Shown: positions 1-7,079 of the stretch, piece after piece
Position numbering within the stretch: position 1 is the first letter of the stretch
How the letters are laid out: each line of letters begins with the position of its first letter
Source of the DNA: a virus
Direction: 5' to 3' (one strand)
Virus record (IMG/VR): IMGVR_UViG_3300042691_037119
Location: 1 to 50,240 of that record
DNA length: 50,240 nucleotides
The notes under the pieces: model-generated
What the model was told of the DNA's origin: nothing
Seen by the model: the letters and a program-made list of their open reading frames with translations, nothing else
Database searches by the model: none
Made by a program: the position numbers and the translations under genes

Positions 1-31
1 GATCTGGACATCACTCAGACGGCGAGCGTCG
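1..31. repeat. Terminal direct repeat, left copy (circular closure)
   Basis: These 31 bases are identical to 50210-50240. Position 1 is the first base of a codon of the fibre-like gene, and position 50210 is the first base of a codon of the gene that starts at 49205, so merging the copies keeps the frame. This is what a circular assembly leaves when a short overlap is not trimmed. It may equally reflect a circularly permuted packaged genome; a physical 31-bp terminal repeat is less likely because it lies inside a gene. Confidence 0.93.
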
Positions 32-1707
32 GCGAATGGCTCGACGTGGGGACGAGCAATCCGGTGCTCGCCCCCGGCGATTTCGTGGCGGGCAGCGTTC
101 TAGCCAACATGCGGTTCGACGAGAGCGACGGCGACTTGACGGTGACTGACGACGTGTTCTCGGGCGGGTTGGTGTCGTCGGACCTGACCCCTACGCGCGT
201 GCCTTTCGCGACGACGGGCGGGCGGCTGACGGATTCCGCGAGCATGACCTTCGACTCGGGCACGGGCACGCTGTCTGCGACGACCTTCTCGGGCGCGCAC
301 ACGGGAACGTTCAGTGGGTCTAGCGTGACGGACTCCGGGCTGACCGCAACGCGCGTTACCTTTGCGGGGCTCGCGGGGTTGCTGACCGACGACGCGGGCC
401 TTACCTACGACGCGGCGGGCGACGATCTGACCGTCGCAGACGACGTGTTCTCCGGGGGCGTCGTCTCGAGCGACCTGACGACCGGGCACGTGGTCTATGC
501 GACAACGAGCGGGCGGCTCGCGACCGACGGTGGCACGGATGCGGGGCTCGAATACGACGACGTGAACGATCGGCTCACGGTCTCCGGGGCCACGGCTCGC
601 GTGGGCGTGCGCGACGGGACCTATCTGCGCTCTTCGATCGACGCCAGTGGCGACCTCAAGCTCTACAACTCGATCGGATCGCAGGTCGTCTCTGCGGGCT
701 CTACGGGAGAGGCGGTCTTCAACGACACTGCCGGAACGCGCGACTTCCGCGTCGAGTCCGACAACAACACCCACATGCTCTATGTGGACGGCACGAACGA
801 GCGGGTCGGGATCAACGACTCTACGCCCGACGCCGTGCTCGACATTGGCGGCTCGGAGTCGTTGCAGTTCATCCCGGCGGGCGAGACGAACATGTTCGTC
901 GTATCCGCGCCCGACGGCGGGCTCGTGCTCGACGCGGCCAGCAGCAAGGTCGAGCTGGACGGCACGTTCATCGTTTTCGAGGAGGCGGATGTAGAGGTCT
1001 CGCGATTCGACACGGCGGGTCGATTCAAGATCGGGACGACCGCCGTCGTGACGGACGCCGACTTCGGGCTGATGGGGGATGTCGGGGCCGCCGCCGCCGC
1101 GACCTACCAGTACTGGTGGAACGACACCACGACCGCCGCGACGCTCTCCGGACTTCGGGTTGGAATCGACGCGAGCGAGGCGGCGACGATCAACCACTAC
1201 GAGGACACGAGCCTCAAGGTGTCGGTCGGCTCGACGCTGGTGGACTTCGCGACCTTCGACGTGAGCACGACGCCCGACGAGCTGCGGGTCAACGAGGACG
1301 GGGCTGACATCGATACGGTGATCGAAGGGGCGAACCGCAACATCGCCGTTTTCGACGCGAGCGTGAACACGATGGAAGTCGTGGGCATTCTATCTACGGA
1401 GCCGCAAGCCCTGACCATCGCGACTGACGCGGTGGCGATCACGTCGAGCTATATCGTGGTGGATACGGAAGGAGGGGCCGCGACCGACAACCTCGCGACT
1501 ATCAGCGCGGGCGCGGGCGTGACGCTGCGAGCCGGGATGATCCTCACTGTCCGGCAGTCGAACGACGCGCGGGACGTGACGATCAAGGACGGCACGGGCA
1601 ATATCCAGTGCGGGGCGGATCGCGTGTTCACCACGAACAACGGGAACATCCACCTGATCTACGACGGCACCGAATGGCTGATGCTGTCTTTCACGCTGAC
1701 GAACTAG
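1..1707 (+). CDS. Fibre-like repeat protein, C-terminal part (continues from 49205-50240)
   Basis: The frame is open from base 1 and ends with TAG at 1705-1707, giving 568 residues. With the 335 codons at 49205-50209 the whole protein is 903 aa. It consists of degenerate repeats of about 35-50 residues built on FDAAGDDLTV, a GGLVSSDLT-like turn, and a T-x-R-V plus GRLxD motif; clear copies lie near codons 37-90, 90-140 and 140-185. Such Thr/Ser/Asp/Gly-rich beta repeats are typical of phage fibres and appendages. The last 90 residues, ending in a DGTGNI segment and IYDGTEWLML, look like the C-terminal cap seen on many phage fibres. Host-receptor binding or surface attachment is inferred. The export-type N-terminus (see the other half) is unusual. 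The lysis genes follow directly. Confidence 0.82.
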   Translation, partial: DLDITQTASVGEWLDVGTSNPVLAPGDFVAGSVLANMRFDESDGDLTVTDDVFSGGLVSSDLTPTRVPFATTGGRLTDSASMTFDSGTGTLSATTFSGAHTGTFSGSSVTDSGLTATRVTFAGLAGLLTDDAGLTYDAAGDDLTVADDVFSGGVVSSDLTTGHVVYATTSGRLATDGGTDAGLEYDDVNDRLTVSGATARVGVRDGTYLRSSIDASGDLKLYNSIGSQVVSAGSTGEAVFNDTAGTRDFRVESDNNTHMLYVDGTNERVGINDSTPDAVLDIGGSESLQFIPAGETNMFVVSAPDGGLVLDAASSKVELDGTFIVFEEADVEVSRFDTAGRFKIGTTAVVTDADFGLMGDVGAAAAATYQYWWNDTTTAATLSGLRVGIDASEAATINHYEDTSLKVSVGSTLVDFATFDVSTTPDELRVNEDGADIDTVIEGANRNIAVFDASVNTMEVVGILSTEPQALTIATDAVAITSSYIVVDTEGGAATDNLATISAGAGVTLRAGMILTVRQSNDARDVTIKDGTGNIQCGADRVFTTNNGNIHLIYDGTEWLMLSFTLTN

Positions 1708-1713
1708 GGAGAC

Positions 1714-2061
1714 ATGAACATGATCGATCAGGACCGATTCGAGAAGGCCGCGACGTGGATCGCTGCGGTGGTTTTCTTCGCGCTCCTCGCGGGCATGGCG
1801 TTCGGGCAGCCCGCGCGCAAGGCCGCGACGGTGGGCGAGCGGATGCTGGCGCTCGGGCTGGCGAGCGTGAACGACGCGGGCGACGTGGTGGCCGTGCCGC
1901 GCGAGCAGGTCGTCGCGTGGATCGCCGATCTCGACGGCAACATCGCGGAACTCGAGGCGAAGGTGGCGAAGATGAGGGCGGCGCGGAACTGGGTCGCGGG
2001 CACGGTGCTCCCCGCCTATCCGACGCCGACCGCGACGCCCAGCCCGACCGCGACGCCGTAG
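1714..2061 (+). CDS. Small membrane-anchored protein with coiled coil and Pro/Thr tail (spanin- or holin-like)
   Basis: 115 aa, starting 6 nt after the fibre stop with AGGGA upstream of the ATG. One hydrophobic segment (about residues 12-31) ends in an AFGQ-like site that could serve as a signal-peptidase site or simply as an anchor. Residues about 65-95 form a charged heptad-type helix. The tail reads PTPTATPSPTATP, the same kind of linker as in the proteins starting at 49205 and 3491. N-terminal anchor plus coiled coil is the layout of inner-membrane spanins and of some holin-associated proteins, and the gene opens the lysis cassette. No family was recognised; the function is inferred from position and topology. 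Confidence 0.7.
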   Translation: MNMIDQDRFEKAATWIAAVVFFALLAGMAFGQPARKAATVGERMLALGLASVNDAGDVVAVPREQVVAWIADLDGNIAELEAKVAKMRAARNWVAGTVLPAYPTPTATPSPTATP

Positions 2062-2131
2062 CCGCTTTTCGTTTTGCCGCTTCTGCCGATCCTGATACCT
2101 TCACAGTGTCGGTCAGCTTGGAGGAAATCGG

Positions 2132-2374
2132 ATGCCGCCGGATCGGAAGCGCGAACTGACGAACGAGATCATGAAGATCGCACTGGGCGCGGTCGCCGGG
2201 GCGATGCTGGCGGGGGCGACGCTGTATCCGACGGTGGCCCGGCACGAGATGTGCCTCCGAAACGTGGACGTGATGGCAATCTCCGTGGCGCGCATGGAGG
2301 TTCAGCTGGAAGAGATGAGCGCGAAGTTGGACGAGATGCACGCGCGCGAGATGCGCCGGATGGAAGGAAGGTAG
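2132..2374 (+). CDS. Small membrane protein with C-terminal coiled coil (i-spanin or XhlA-like candidate)
   Basis: 80 aa. Residues about 14-34 form a Gly/Ala-rich membrane helix. They are followed by a helix about 30 residues long with heptad spacing (VQLEEMSAKLDEMHA) and a basic end. GGAGG at 2120-2124, 7 nt before the ATG, supports the start. It repeats the anchor-plus-coiled-coil layout of the 1714-2061 protein, so one of the two may be the spanin and the other a holin partner. A role in membrane disruption at lysis is inferred from its place between a similar protein and a holin-like gene. The sequence alone does not settle orientation. Confidence 0.68.
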   Translation: MPPDRKRELTNEIMKIALGAVAGAMLAGATLYPTVARHEMCLRNVDVMAISVARMEVQLEEMSAKLDEMHAREMRRMEGR

Positions 2375-2379
2375 GCACC

Positions 2380-2646
2380 ATGGGACTCGGCGGACTGCGA
2401 AACGGACTCCCCCAGCACCCGGCGGACAAGCCCCTGCTCCCCGGCTCCTACCGCACCACGCTCGGCGGCGTGGGCGCGATCCTGTGCGGGCTCGGGGCGC
2501 TCGGGAAGTGCCTCAAGGACTTCCTCGACAGCGGCACGCTGAACATTGACGAGATCGGACTGGCGCTCGGGCTCGTCTCCGCCGGGTGGGTCGGTCTCAC
2601 GGCGCGGGACAACAAGGTTTCGAGCGAGGACGTGAAGGCGAAATGA
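2380..2646 (+). CDS. Putative holin (two membrane segments)
   Basis: 88 aa, starting at ATG 2380 just after the preceding stop, with GGAAGG upstream. Two hydrophobic stretches, about residues 27-45 and 57-75, are joined by a short polar turn. The end, GLTARDNKVSSEDVK, matches a motif I recognise from small phage proteins annotated as holins (a hydrophobic helix followed by ARDNxVTSE). A holin would make pores in the inner membrane and release the endolysin encoded at 2947-3417. The stop overlaps the next small gene in an AATGA arrangement, suggesting translational coupling. Confidence 0.68.
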   Translation: MGLGGLRNGLPQHPADKPLLPGSYRTTLGGVGAILCGLGALGKCLKDFLDSGTLNIDEIGLALGLVSAGWVGLTARDNKVSSEDVKAK

Positions 2647-2735
2647 GCGCGCGAGCGATCCTCTCCTTCCTCGCGGGCGCTGCGTCGCTCGCCCTCGTGG
2701 CGCTCGGCATGGCGCTGTGGGCGGTGAGCCGATGA
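2643..2735 (+). CDS. 30-aa single-helix membrane peptide
   Basis: A very short frame whose ATG overlaps the stop of the holin-like gene and whose TGA overlaps the ATG of the next gene (ATGA at both joints). The product is almost entirely one hydrophobic helix of Ala, Leu, Ser and Gly, with Arg near the start (SAR) and Arg as the last residue. Double start-stop overlap and membrane composition argue that it is translated. Antiholin, pinholin accessory or signal-anchor peptide are all possible; none can be chosen from sequence. Confidence 0.5.
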   Translation: MSARAILSFLAGAASLALVALGMALWAVSR

Positions 2736-2947
2736 TCTGCGACGAGGACATTCCGTTCCACCCGCCCGCGCGCAAGGCGTCGTCTTTGAGCGACGAGGAA
2801 TGGCTCGCGATGGGCTGGCACGAGGACGACGGCGAGGGGCTGCCGCCCAAGCCGAATCTCCCTCCCTTCGATCCCGGATTCCCCGATCGCCCCAACCCGA
2901 AACGCGAGACTCATGACGGGCGCATGCCGCTCGACGAGATGGACTAA
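2732..2947 (+). CDS. Hypothetical acidic, Pro-rich protein in lysis cassette
   Basis: 71 aa from ATG 2732, which overlaps the previous stop; an upstream GTG at 2717 in the same frame is possible but would overlap more. Rich in Asp, Glu and Pro, with no membrane segment and no recognised domain. The stop TAA overlaps the endolysin ATG (TAATG), so the two are translated together. Function unknown. Confidence 0.62.
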   Translation: MICDEDIPFHPPARKASSLSDEEWLAMGWHEDDGEGLPPKPNLPPFDPGFPDRPNPKRETHDGRMPLDEMD

Positions 2948-3417
2948 TGGCGTCTCCGCGCGTGATCCCCGACTTCCCCGTCATGCCGAACTTCAAGGCG
3001 AGCGAGTTCGCGTGCAACTGCGGCGTCTGTCGCGGGGGGCACATGACGCTGCGTCTTCTCGTCTCGCTCGACGCGATCCGCCGCCGCTGGGGCAAGCCGC
3101 TCAAGGTCAACTCGGCCTTCCGCTGCCCCTACCAGAATCGCGCGGTGGGCGGCTCGAAGGATTCGCAGCACCTGACCGGCAACGCGGTGGACATTGCGGG
3201 TGAAGGTATCCACTCGCTCGAGTTTATCAAGGCGGCGATCTGGGCGGGGTTCGGTGGGATCGGCGTCGGGGAGAACTTCATCCATCTCGACGTGCGGGAA
3301 ATTGCGGCACACGGCGAGCCCGTTGCGTGGACTCAGGTCAAGGGCAATCGGCACCCCGGAAGCGTGATGGTCGAGGTCGCGTGGGCGCAGATCGTGGCCG
3401 ACGAAGATAATCCTTGA
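2947..3417 (+). CDS. Endolysin, M15-type zinc peptidase
   Basis: 156 aa. The signature [10 protein letters not shown] (residues 73-82) followed by FIHLDVR (111-117) is that of peptidase family M15 (D-Ala-D-Ala carboxypeptidase or L-Ala-D-Glu endopeptidase type). Expected zinc ligands are H75, D82 and H113, with D115 probably catalytic. The N-terminal FKASEFAC with CNCGVC (residues 23-28) is common in phage M15 lysins. The enzyme should cut peptide links in peptidoglycan at the end of infection. There is no signal peptide, so release would depend on the holin-like genes upstream. Length is that of a single-domain lysin. Confidence 0.9.
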   Translation: MASPRVIPDFPVMPNFKASEFACNCGVCRGGHMTLRLLVSLDAIRRRWGKPLKVNSAFRCPYQNRAVGGSKDSQHLTGNAVDIAGEGIHSLEFIKAAIWAGFGGIGVGENFIHLDVREIAAHGEPVAWTQVKGNRHPGSVMVEVAWAQIVADEDNP

Positions 3418-3435
3418 CCGTATCGCATTCTTCCT

Positions 3436-3470
3436 TGGCGAATCTCGCCACCACTTGGTAGGATTCGCCA
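3436..3470. promoter_or_regulatory. 9-bp inverted repeat overlapping a possible promoter
   Basis: TGGCGAATC (3436-3444) and GATTCGCCA (3462-3470) are perfect complements around a 17-nt loop, in the 73-nt gap between endolysin and the next gene. TTGGCG (3435-3440) and TAGGAT (3459-3464), spaced by 18 nt, could be -35 and -10 boxes for the gene at 3491. There is no T-run, so a classical terminator is less likely. Both readings are inferred. Confidence 0.4.
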
Positions 3471-3490
3471 GTGGATGCGGGAGGCTTCTC

Positions 3491-4291
3491 ATGATTCGCC
3501 GTTTTCGTCGGTTTCTCAGCTTCGCCGGGGTCTTTGCCGCGATCGCGATCCTGCCGACCGTGGCGGTGGGGCAGACGCCCACCCCGACGGAAAGCCCTTC
3601 GCCGTCTCCGAGCCCGACCGAATCTCCTTCGCCGTCTCCGTCGCCGAGCATGAGCCCGAGCCCTACGGCCAGCCCGACCGCGAGTCCGTCGCCTTCGCCT
3701 TCCCCGTCTCCGAGCCCGACGCAGTATTGGGCGCACGATCTTTCCAAGGCACCCGCCACGGGGTCGTTCGCACTCCGCTACGAGCCCGAGCAGGACAGCA
3801 TCGGGGCCGCGTTCATCACGTCGCCGGGGATCGTCGAGATGCTGACGGTCCCCTTCGGGCTCGACGGATTCGGGCGCACGATCCAGTTCTACAAGCCTAA
3901 CGCAGCCGTCAATCTCAATATCGTCGTGAGCGGGATCGGGCAGGGCGCGCGGCAAGTCGCGGATTCCGTGTCTATTCCTTCTGGTGCGACAACCGGAGAG
4001 ACGGAAATCCCGTTCATCGCCGTCAACTCCATGACCTATCAGCAGCGGGGCGGCAGCGGCTTCGACCTCGTGACATGGGGGCATGGCAACTGGGCGTATT
4101 CCGGATTCTGGGACACGAACCCGAGTATCCCCACATCGGCGAACGTCATCAGCATCTGGGCGGACGGATCGAGCGTGACGACCGAAACGCTCGTGAACCG
4201 CGCGCAGGGGACGTTCCAGTTTCCGGACTATGCGTGGCCCGTCGAGGGCGACGACGTGCCCATCATCTACCAGTGGATGATCGTGGATTGA
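3491..4291 (+). CDS. Exported Pro/Ser/Thr-linker protein, possible appendage
   Basis: 266 aa. The start at ATG 3491 is chosen because GGGAGG lies 7 nt upstream; a TTG at 3455 has no such signal. Residues 1-28 form a good Sec signal peptide: basic MIRRFRR, a hydrophobic core, then a small-residue site before Gln. Residues about 29-75 are a Pro/Ser/Thr linker of repeated SPSP and TPT units. Residues about 77-266 form a globular, beta-rich domain that I do not recognise (motifs [23 protein letters not shown]). The architecture matches the N-terminus of the fibre-like gene at 49205. It could be a secreted decoy, a surface-anchored virion part or a superinfection factor; no function can be assigned. 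Confidence 0.75.
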   Translation: MIRRFRRFLSFAGVFAAIAILPTVAVGQTPTPTESPSPSPSPTESPSPSPSPSMSPSPTASPTASPSPSPSPSPSPTQYWAHDLSKAPATGSFALRYEPEQDSIGAAFITSPGIVEMLTVPFGLDGFGRTIQFYKPNAAVNLNIVVSGIGQGARQVADSVSIPSGATTGETEIPFIAVNSMTYQQRGGSGFDLVTWGHGNWAYSGFWDTNPSIPTSANVISIWADGSSVTTETLVNRAQGTFQFPDYAWPVEGDDVPIIYQWMIVD

Positions 4292-4295
4292 TCCC

Positions 4296-5057
4296 ATGCA
4301 GACCTACGACGGAAGCACCCAGCCTCGGCTCCCCACTCGCCCCGGAACTCCCGCTGCTTACGACAGCAGCCGGATGCCGCAGGCCCCGACTCTCTCGGGG
4401 CCGGGGCTTCCGGACTACGATCAGGCGCGCAATCGGGCGCGGGCGCTGAACACAAGTCTCTATACGAAGCAGGACATCCGGCGCGCGGGCGGACAGGCTC
4501 AGACGGCTGGGAACGCGGTCGCGCGCAACCAGATGGCCCAGTATCTCTCGCGGGGCGGGAGCATGGGAGGCGGCTCTGCGGCGCTCGTGGGCGGATCGCT
4601 CTATGGCGCGGCGGCCATGGCGGGGCTCGACGCTTCTCGCGGGATGGACCTCGAAGAGCGGCGCGGCAAGATGGAGGGCGAGTTCCGGCGCGAGGGAATC
4701 CTCAGCAGCATCGACGACGCCCAGTCGCGCGCGGCGATCGGGACGACGCAGATCAACCAGAATGCGGCGAACGCGAACCGCGACTTCGACTATCGGGCGT
4801 ATGCCGATAATCGCGACATGGACCTTCGCGAGCGGTCGTTCTCCAGCGACGAGGCCGAACGTCGGCGTCGCGCGCAGCAGGATGACTGGCGGTTCAGCAA
4901 CGAGCAGCGGTATGAGCCGTTCAACCCGGCGAACCCCTACAACCCGCAGAGCCCGATCAGTCCCTTCAACAACCGGACATTCTCGCAGCCGGACGTGAAC
5001 AACTCGAGCAGCGCCTCGTGGTCCGCTCGCTACTCGCGCAATCCGTGGATGTACTAG
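4296..5057 (+). CDS. Internal virion protein candidate, Gln/Asn/Arg-rich
   Basis: 253 aa starting 4 nt after the previous stop. The N-terminal 60 residues are Pro-rich. The middle (about 60-120) holds a Gly/Ala/Met segment, and residues 120-200 are helical and rich in Asp, Arg, Gln and Asn. The C-terminus is a Pro/Asn/Ser/Tyr-rich tail ending in NPWMY. No domain is recognised. It is the first of three consecutive large genes of a kind that, in podoviruses, encode proteins packaged in the head and ejected with DNA; the assignment rests on position and composition. Confidence 0.62.
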   Translation: MQTYDGSTQPRLPTRPGTPAAYDSSRMPQAPTLSGPGLPDYDQARNRARALNTSLYTKQDIRRAGGQAQTAGNAVARNQMAQYLSRGGSMGGGSAALVGGSLYGAAAMAGLDASRGMDLEERRGKMEGEFRREGILSSIDDAQSRAAIGTTQINQNAANANRDFDYRAYADNRDMDLRERSFSSDEAERRRRAQQDDWRFSNEQRYEPFNPANPYNPQSPISPFNNRTFSQPDVNNSSSASWSARYSRNPWMY

Positions 5058-5069
5058 GAGCCCCCGGCA

Positions 5070-7076
5070 ATGGCCTACGTGCCCGAAGCGATGCGCCAGT
5101 TCTACGACGACACGCGTGCGGCGACCACGCGGGATCGCATTGCTCGCGGCGGTATGCCCCGACAGCTTGGCGGAGTTCAGCCCGACGCCTATCTCCGGCA
5201 GCCGTGGAACGATTTCTGGAACGACCCCGAGCGCGACTACCGCATGGCGGCCACGGGCGGTGCCGGCCCCAAGGGCGGCGCGGCCATGAGCACGCGGGAT
5301 CGCATGGAGACGGTGGACGCGGCGCGCAACGTTCGGCGCGGGTATGACGCCTACCAGTCTCAGGAATACATGGCCCAGCGGCAGCGTCAGGCGGCGAATC
5401 AGGAACGCAACCGCGAGATCGCGATGATGCAGGGCGGTGGCGGCCCTCCTTCGTCCGCTGCGGGCTCCGGCGACTCCGGGCTGACCATGGGCGCGGATGG
5501 TGTGCTGTCGGGCGGTGGCGGGCCTGTGAGCCGCCGTCCCGCCGAAGGTCCGGTGAGCGGTGCGGCTCCGACCGGTGGGATCGCGAATGCCACGGGCGTC
5601 GTCGCTGGTTCGCCCATGCAGACGGCGGCCTATCAGGCGGGCCTGGCACAGGGACCGCCCAACAAGACCGCCAACTCCGGAAAGCGCATGTTCGCGGAAA
5701 AGGCGGCTGCGAACCCGACGCTCCAGAGCAAGGCGACCGCGCACGCCATGGCTCCGCCGCCGTCCCCGAATCCTCCGGTTCAGAGCGAGGCGTCCAAGCG
5801 GATGGGCGGATTCGCGTCCGATCGGATGATGCAGCCGCCGACCGGGAATGCCTACGACGACGCGGCGCGGGCTCGCGGCTACGATCCGGAGAACGACCTC
5901 GACGCGGCGATGCTTTCGGGCATGTCGCGGCAGATGGGCGATGTGCAGGGCGGAATCACGCTCAACGATGTGGACTTGCAGGAGATGCTGGCGATGGAGC
6001 GGCCCCGGCGCGAGCGTCCGCCCATGCTTGATCCGCGTGACTGGGCCGGGCCGGAGCCGATGAACGATCCGCGTGCGGAAGCCGAGTCTCTTGCGAAACT
6101 CTTCGGCGGGGCCGATCCCTACGACGCGACTGGATCGCGCGCGGAAGCCCGGCGGACGACCCCCGGCGCGATGGATCGCCAGCTGGCGGAACTCATGCGC
6201 GCGGAGCAGTCCGGCAACCCCTACCTCGAGGCGGCGGCGCGGGAGAATATCGAGCCCGTGCGTCGCGAGTCGGAAGCCGCTCAGGCCGTTCAGGCGGCGA
6301 TCCTTCGCGAGCAGACGGGCGCGCCGTCGCCCTACGAAGAGGAACAGGCGCGGATCAGGAACGAGCAGTTCGCGACCGAGCAGGGCGGCCTGAACCGGCG
6401 CGCGGCGATGAATGCCGCGTCGGATATTTATTCGCGGGCTGCGAGCCTTCGCGCGGATGGATTCGACCGGGAAGCGGACGCGCTCGAGATGAAGGCCGAT
6501 GCGATCTTGGCGTCGGACCGACCGGCTGCGGGCGATTCCGCCGGCGCGGCTCCGGGCGTGGATCAGGGAGGCGTGGGAAGTCCGGAAGAATGGGACGCAG
6601 AGGTCGAAGCTGCGGGCGGCGACCAGTTCGCAATCGAAGCGACGACGAGGCTTCTTGGCCCCCGTCCGGGTGGTTCGGCTGCGACCAATGCGCCTGTGAC
6701 TCCCGAGCGTGCGGCTTCTTCTGCGGCTCCGTCGGCTGCGTCTCCCCCTGCGACATCGCAGCCGATGCCGATGTCGGCCATCGACGAATACATGGACTAC
6801 GTAGTTCCTGGGACGCCGGAGCCTCCGCCTCCCGCGCCTACGCCTCGCAAGCGGTCTGCGGACCGGTCTCTCTCCAAGGCAGAGCGTCAGGCTGCGCTTC
6901 GCGCGGAAGCTCAGATGCGGTCCGATGAAGAGGAAGAGGCAACGCGAGGTCCGGAGCGCGCCGCAATGGCGAAGCGAATCCGAGAGCAGCGGGCGGCGAA
7001 CCTTCCCTACGATCCCGCATCTACGATTCCGTGGTATGATCGGCTGGACGAAGCCCGGTGGCGCGAGGCTAGGTAG
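5070..7076 (+). CDS. Internal virion protein candidate, Ala/Pro/Met-rich
   Basis: 668 aa with AGGAG upstream of the ATG. Low-complexity Ala, Pro, Gly, Met and Arg alternate with helical stretches such as residues about 380-480. No enzyme motif was found. The C-terminal 100 residues are strongly basic-acidic and helical (repeated KAERQAALRAEAQ-type segments). The gene lies between another probable internal protein and the giant polyvalent protein, with only a 3-nt gap to the latter, suggesting co-translation. Probable virion ejection component by context only. Confidence 0.62.
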   Translation: MAYVPEAMRQFYDDTRAATTRDRIARGGMPRQLGGVQPDAYLRQPWNDFWNDPERDYRMAATGGAGPKGGAAMSTRDRMETVDAARNVRRGYDAYQSQEYMAQRQRQAANQERNREIAMMQGGGGPPSSAAGSGDSGLTMGADGVLSGGGGPVSRRPAEGPVSGAAPTGGIANATGVVAGSPMQTAAYQAGLAQGPPNKTANSGKRMFAEKAAANPTLQSKATAHAMAPPPSPNPPVQSEASKRMGGFASDRMMQPPTGNAYDDAARARGYDPENDLDAAMLSGMSRQMGDVQGGITLNDVDLQEMLAMERPRRERPPMLDPRDWAGPEPMNDPRAEAESLAKLFGGADPYDATGSRAEARRTTPGAMDRQLAELMRAEQSGNPYLEAAARENIEPVRRESEAAQAVQAAILREQTGAPSPYEEEQARIRNEQFATEQGGLNRRAAMNAASDIYSRAASLRADGFDREADALEMKADAILASDRPAAGDSAGAAPGVDQGGVGSPEEWDAEVEAAGGDQFAIEATTRLLGPRPGGSAATNAPVTPERAASSAAPSAASPPATSQPMPMSAIDEYMDYVVPGTPEPPPPAPTPRKRSADRSLSKAERQAALRAEAQMRSDEEEEATRGPERAAMAKRIREQRAANLPYDPASTIPWYDRLDEARWREAR

Positions 7077-7079
7077 CCC

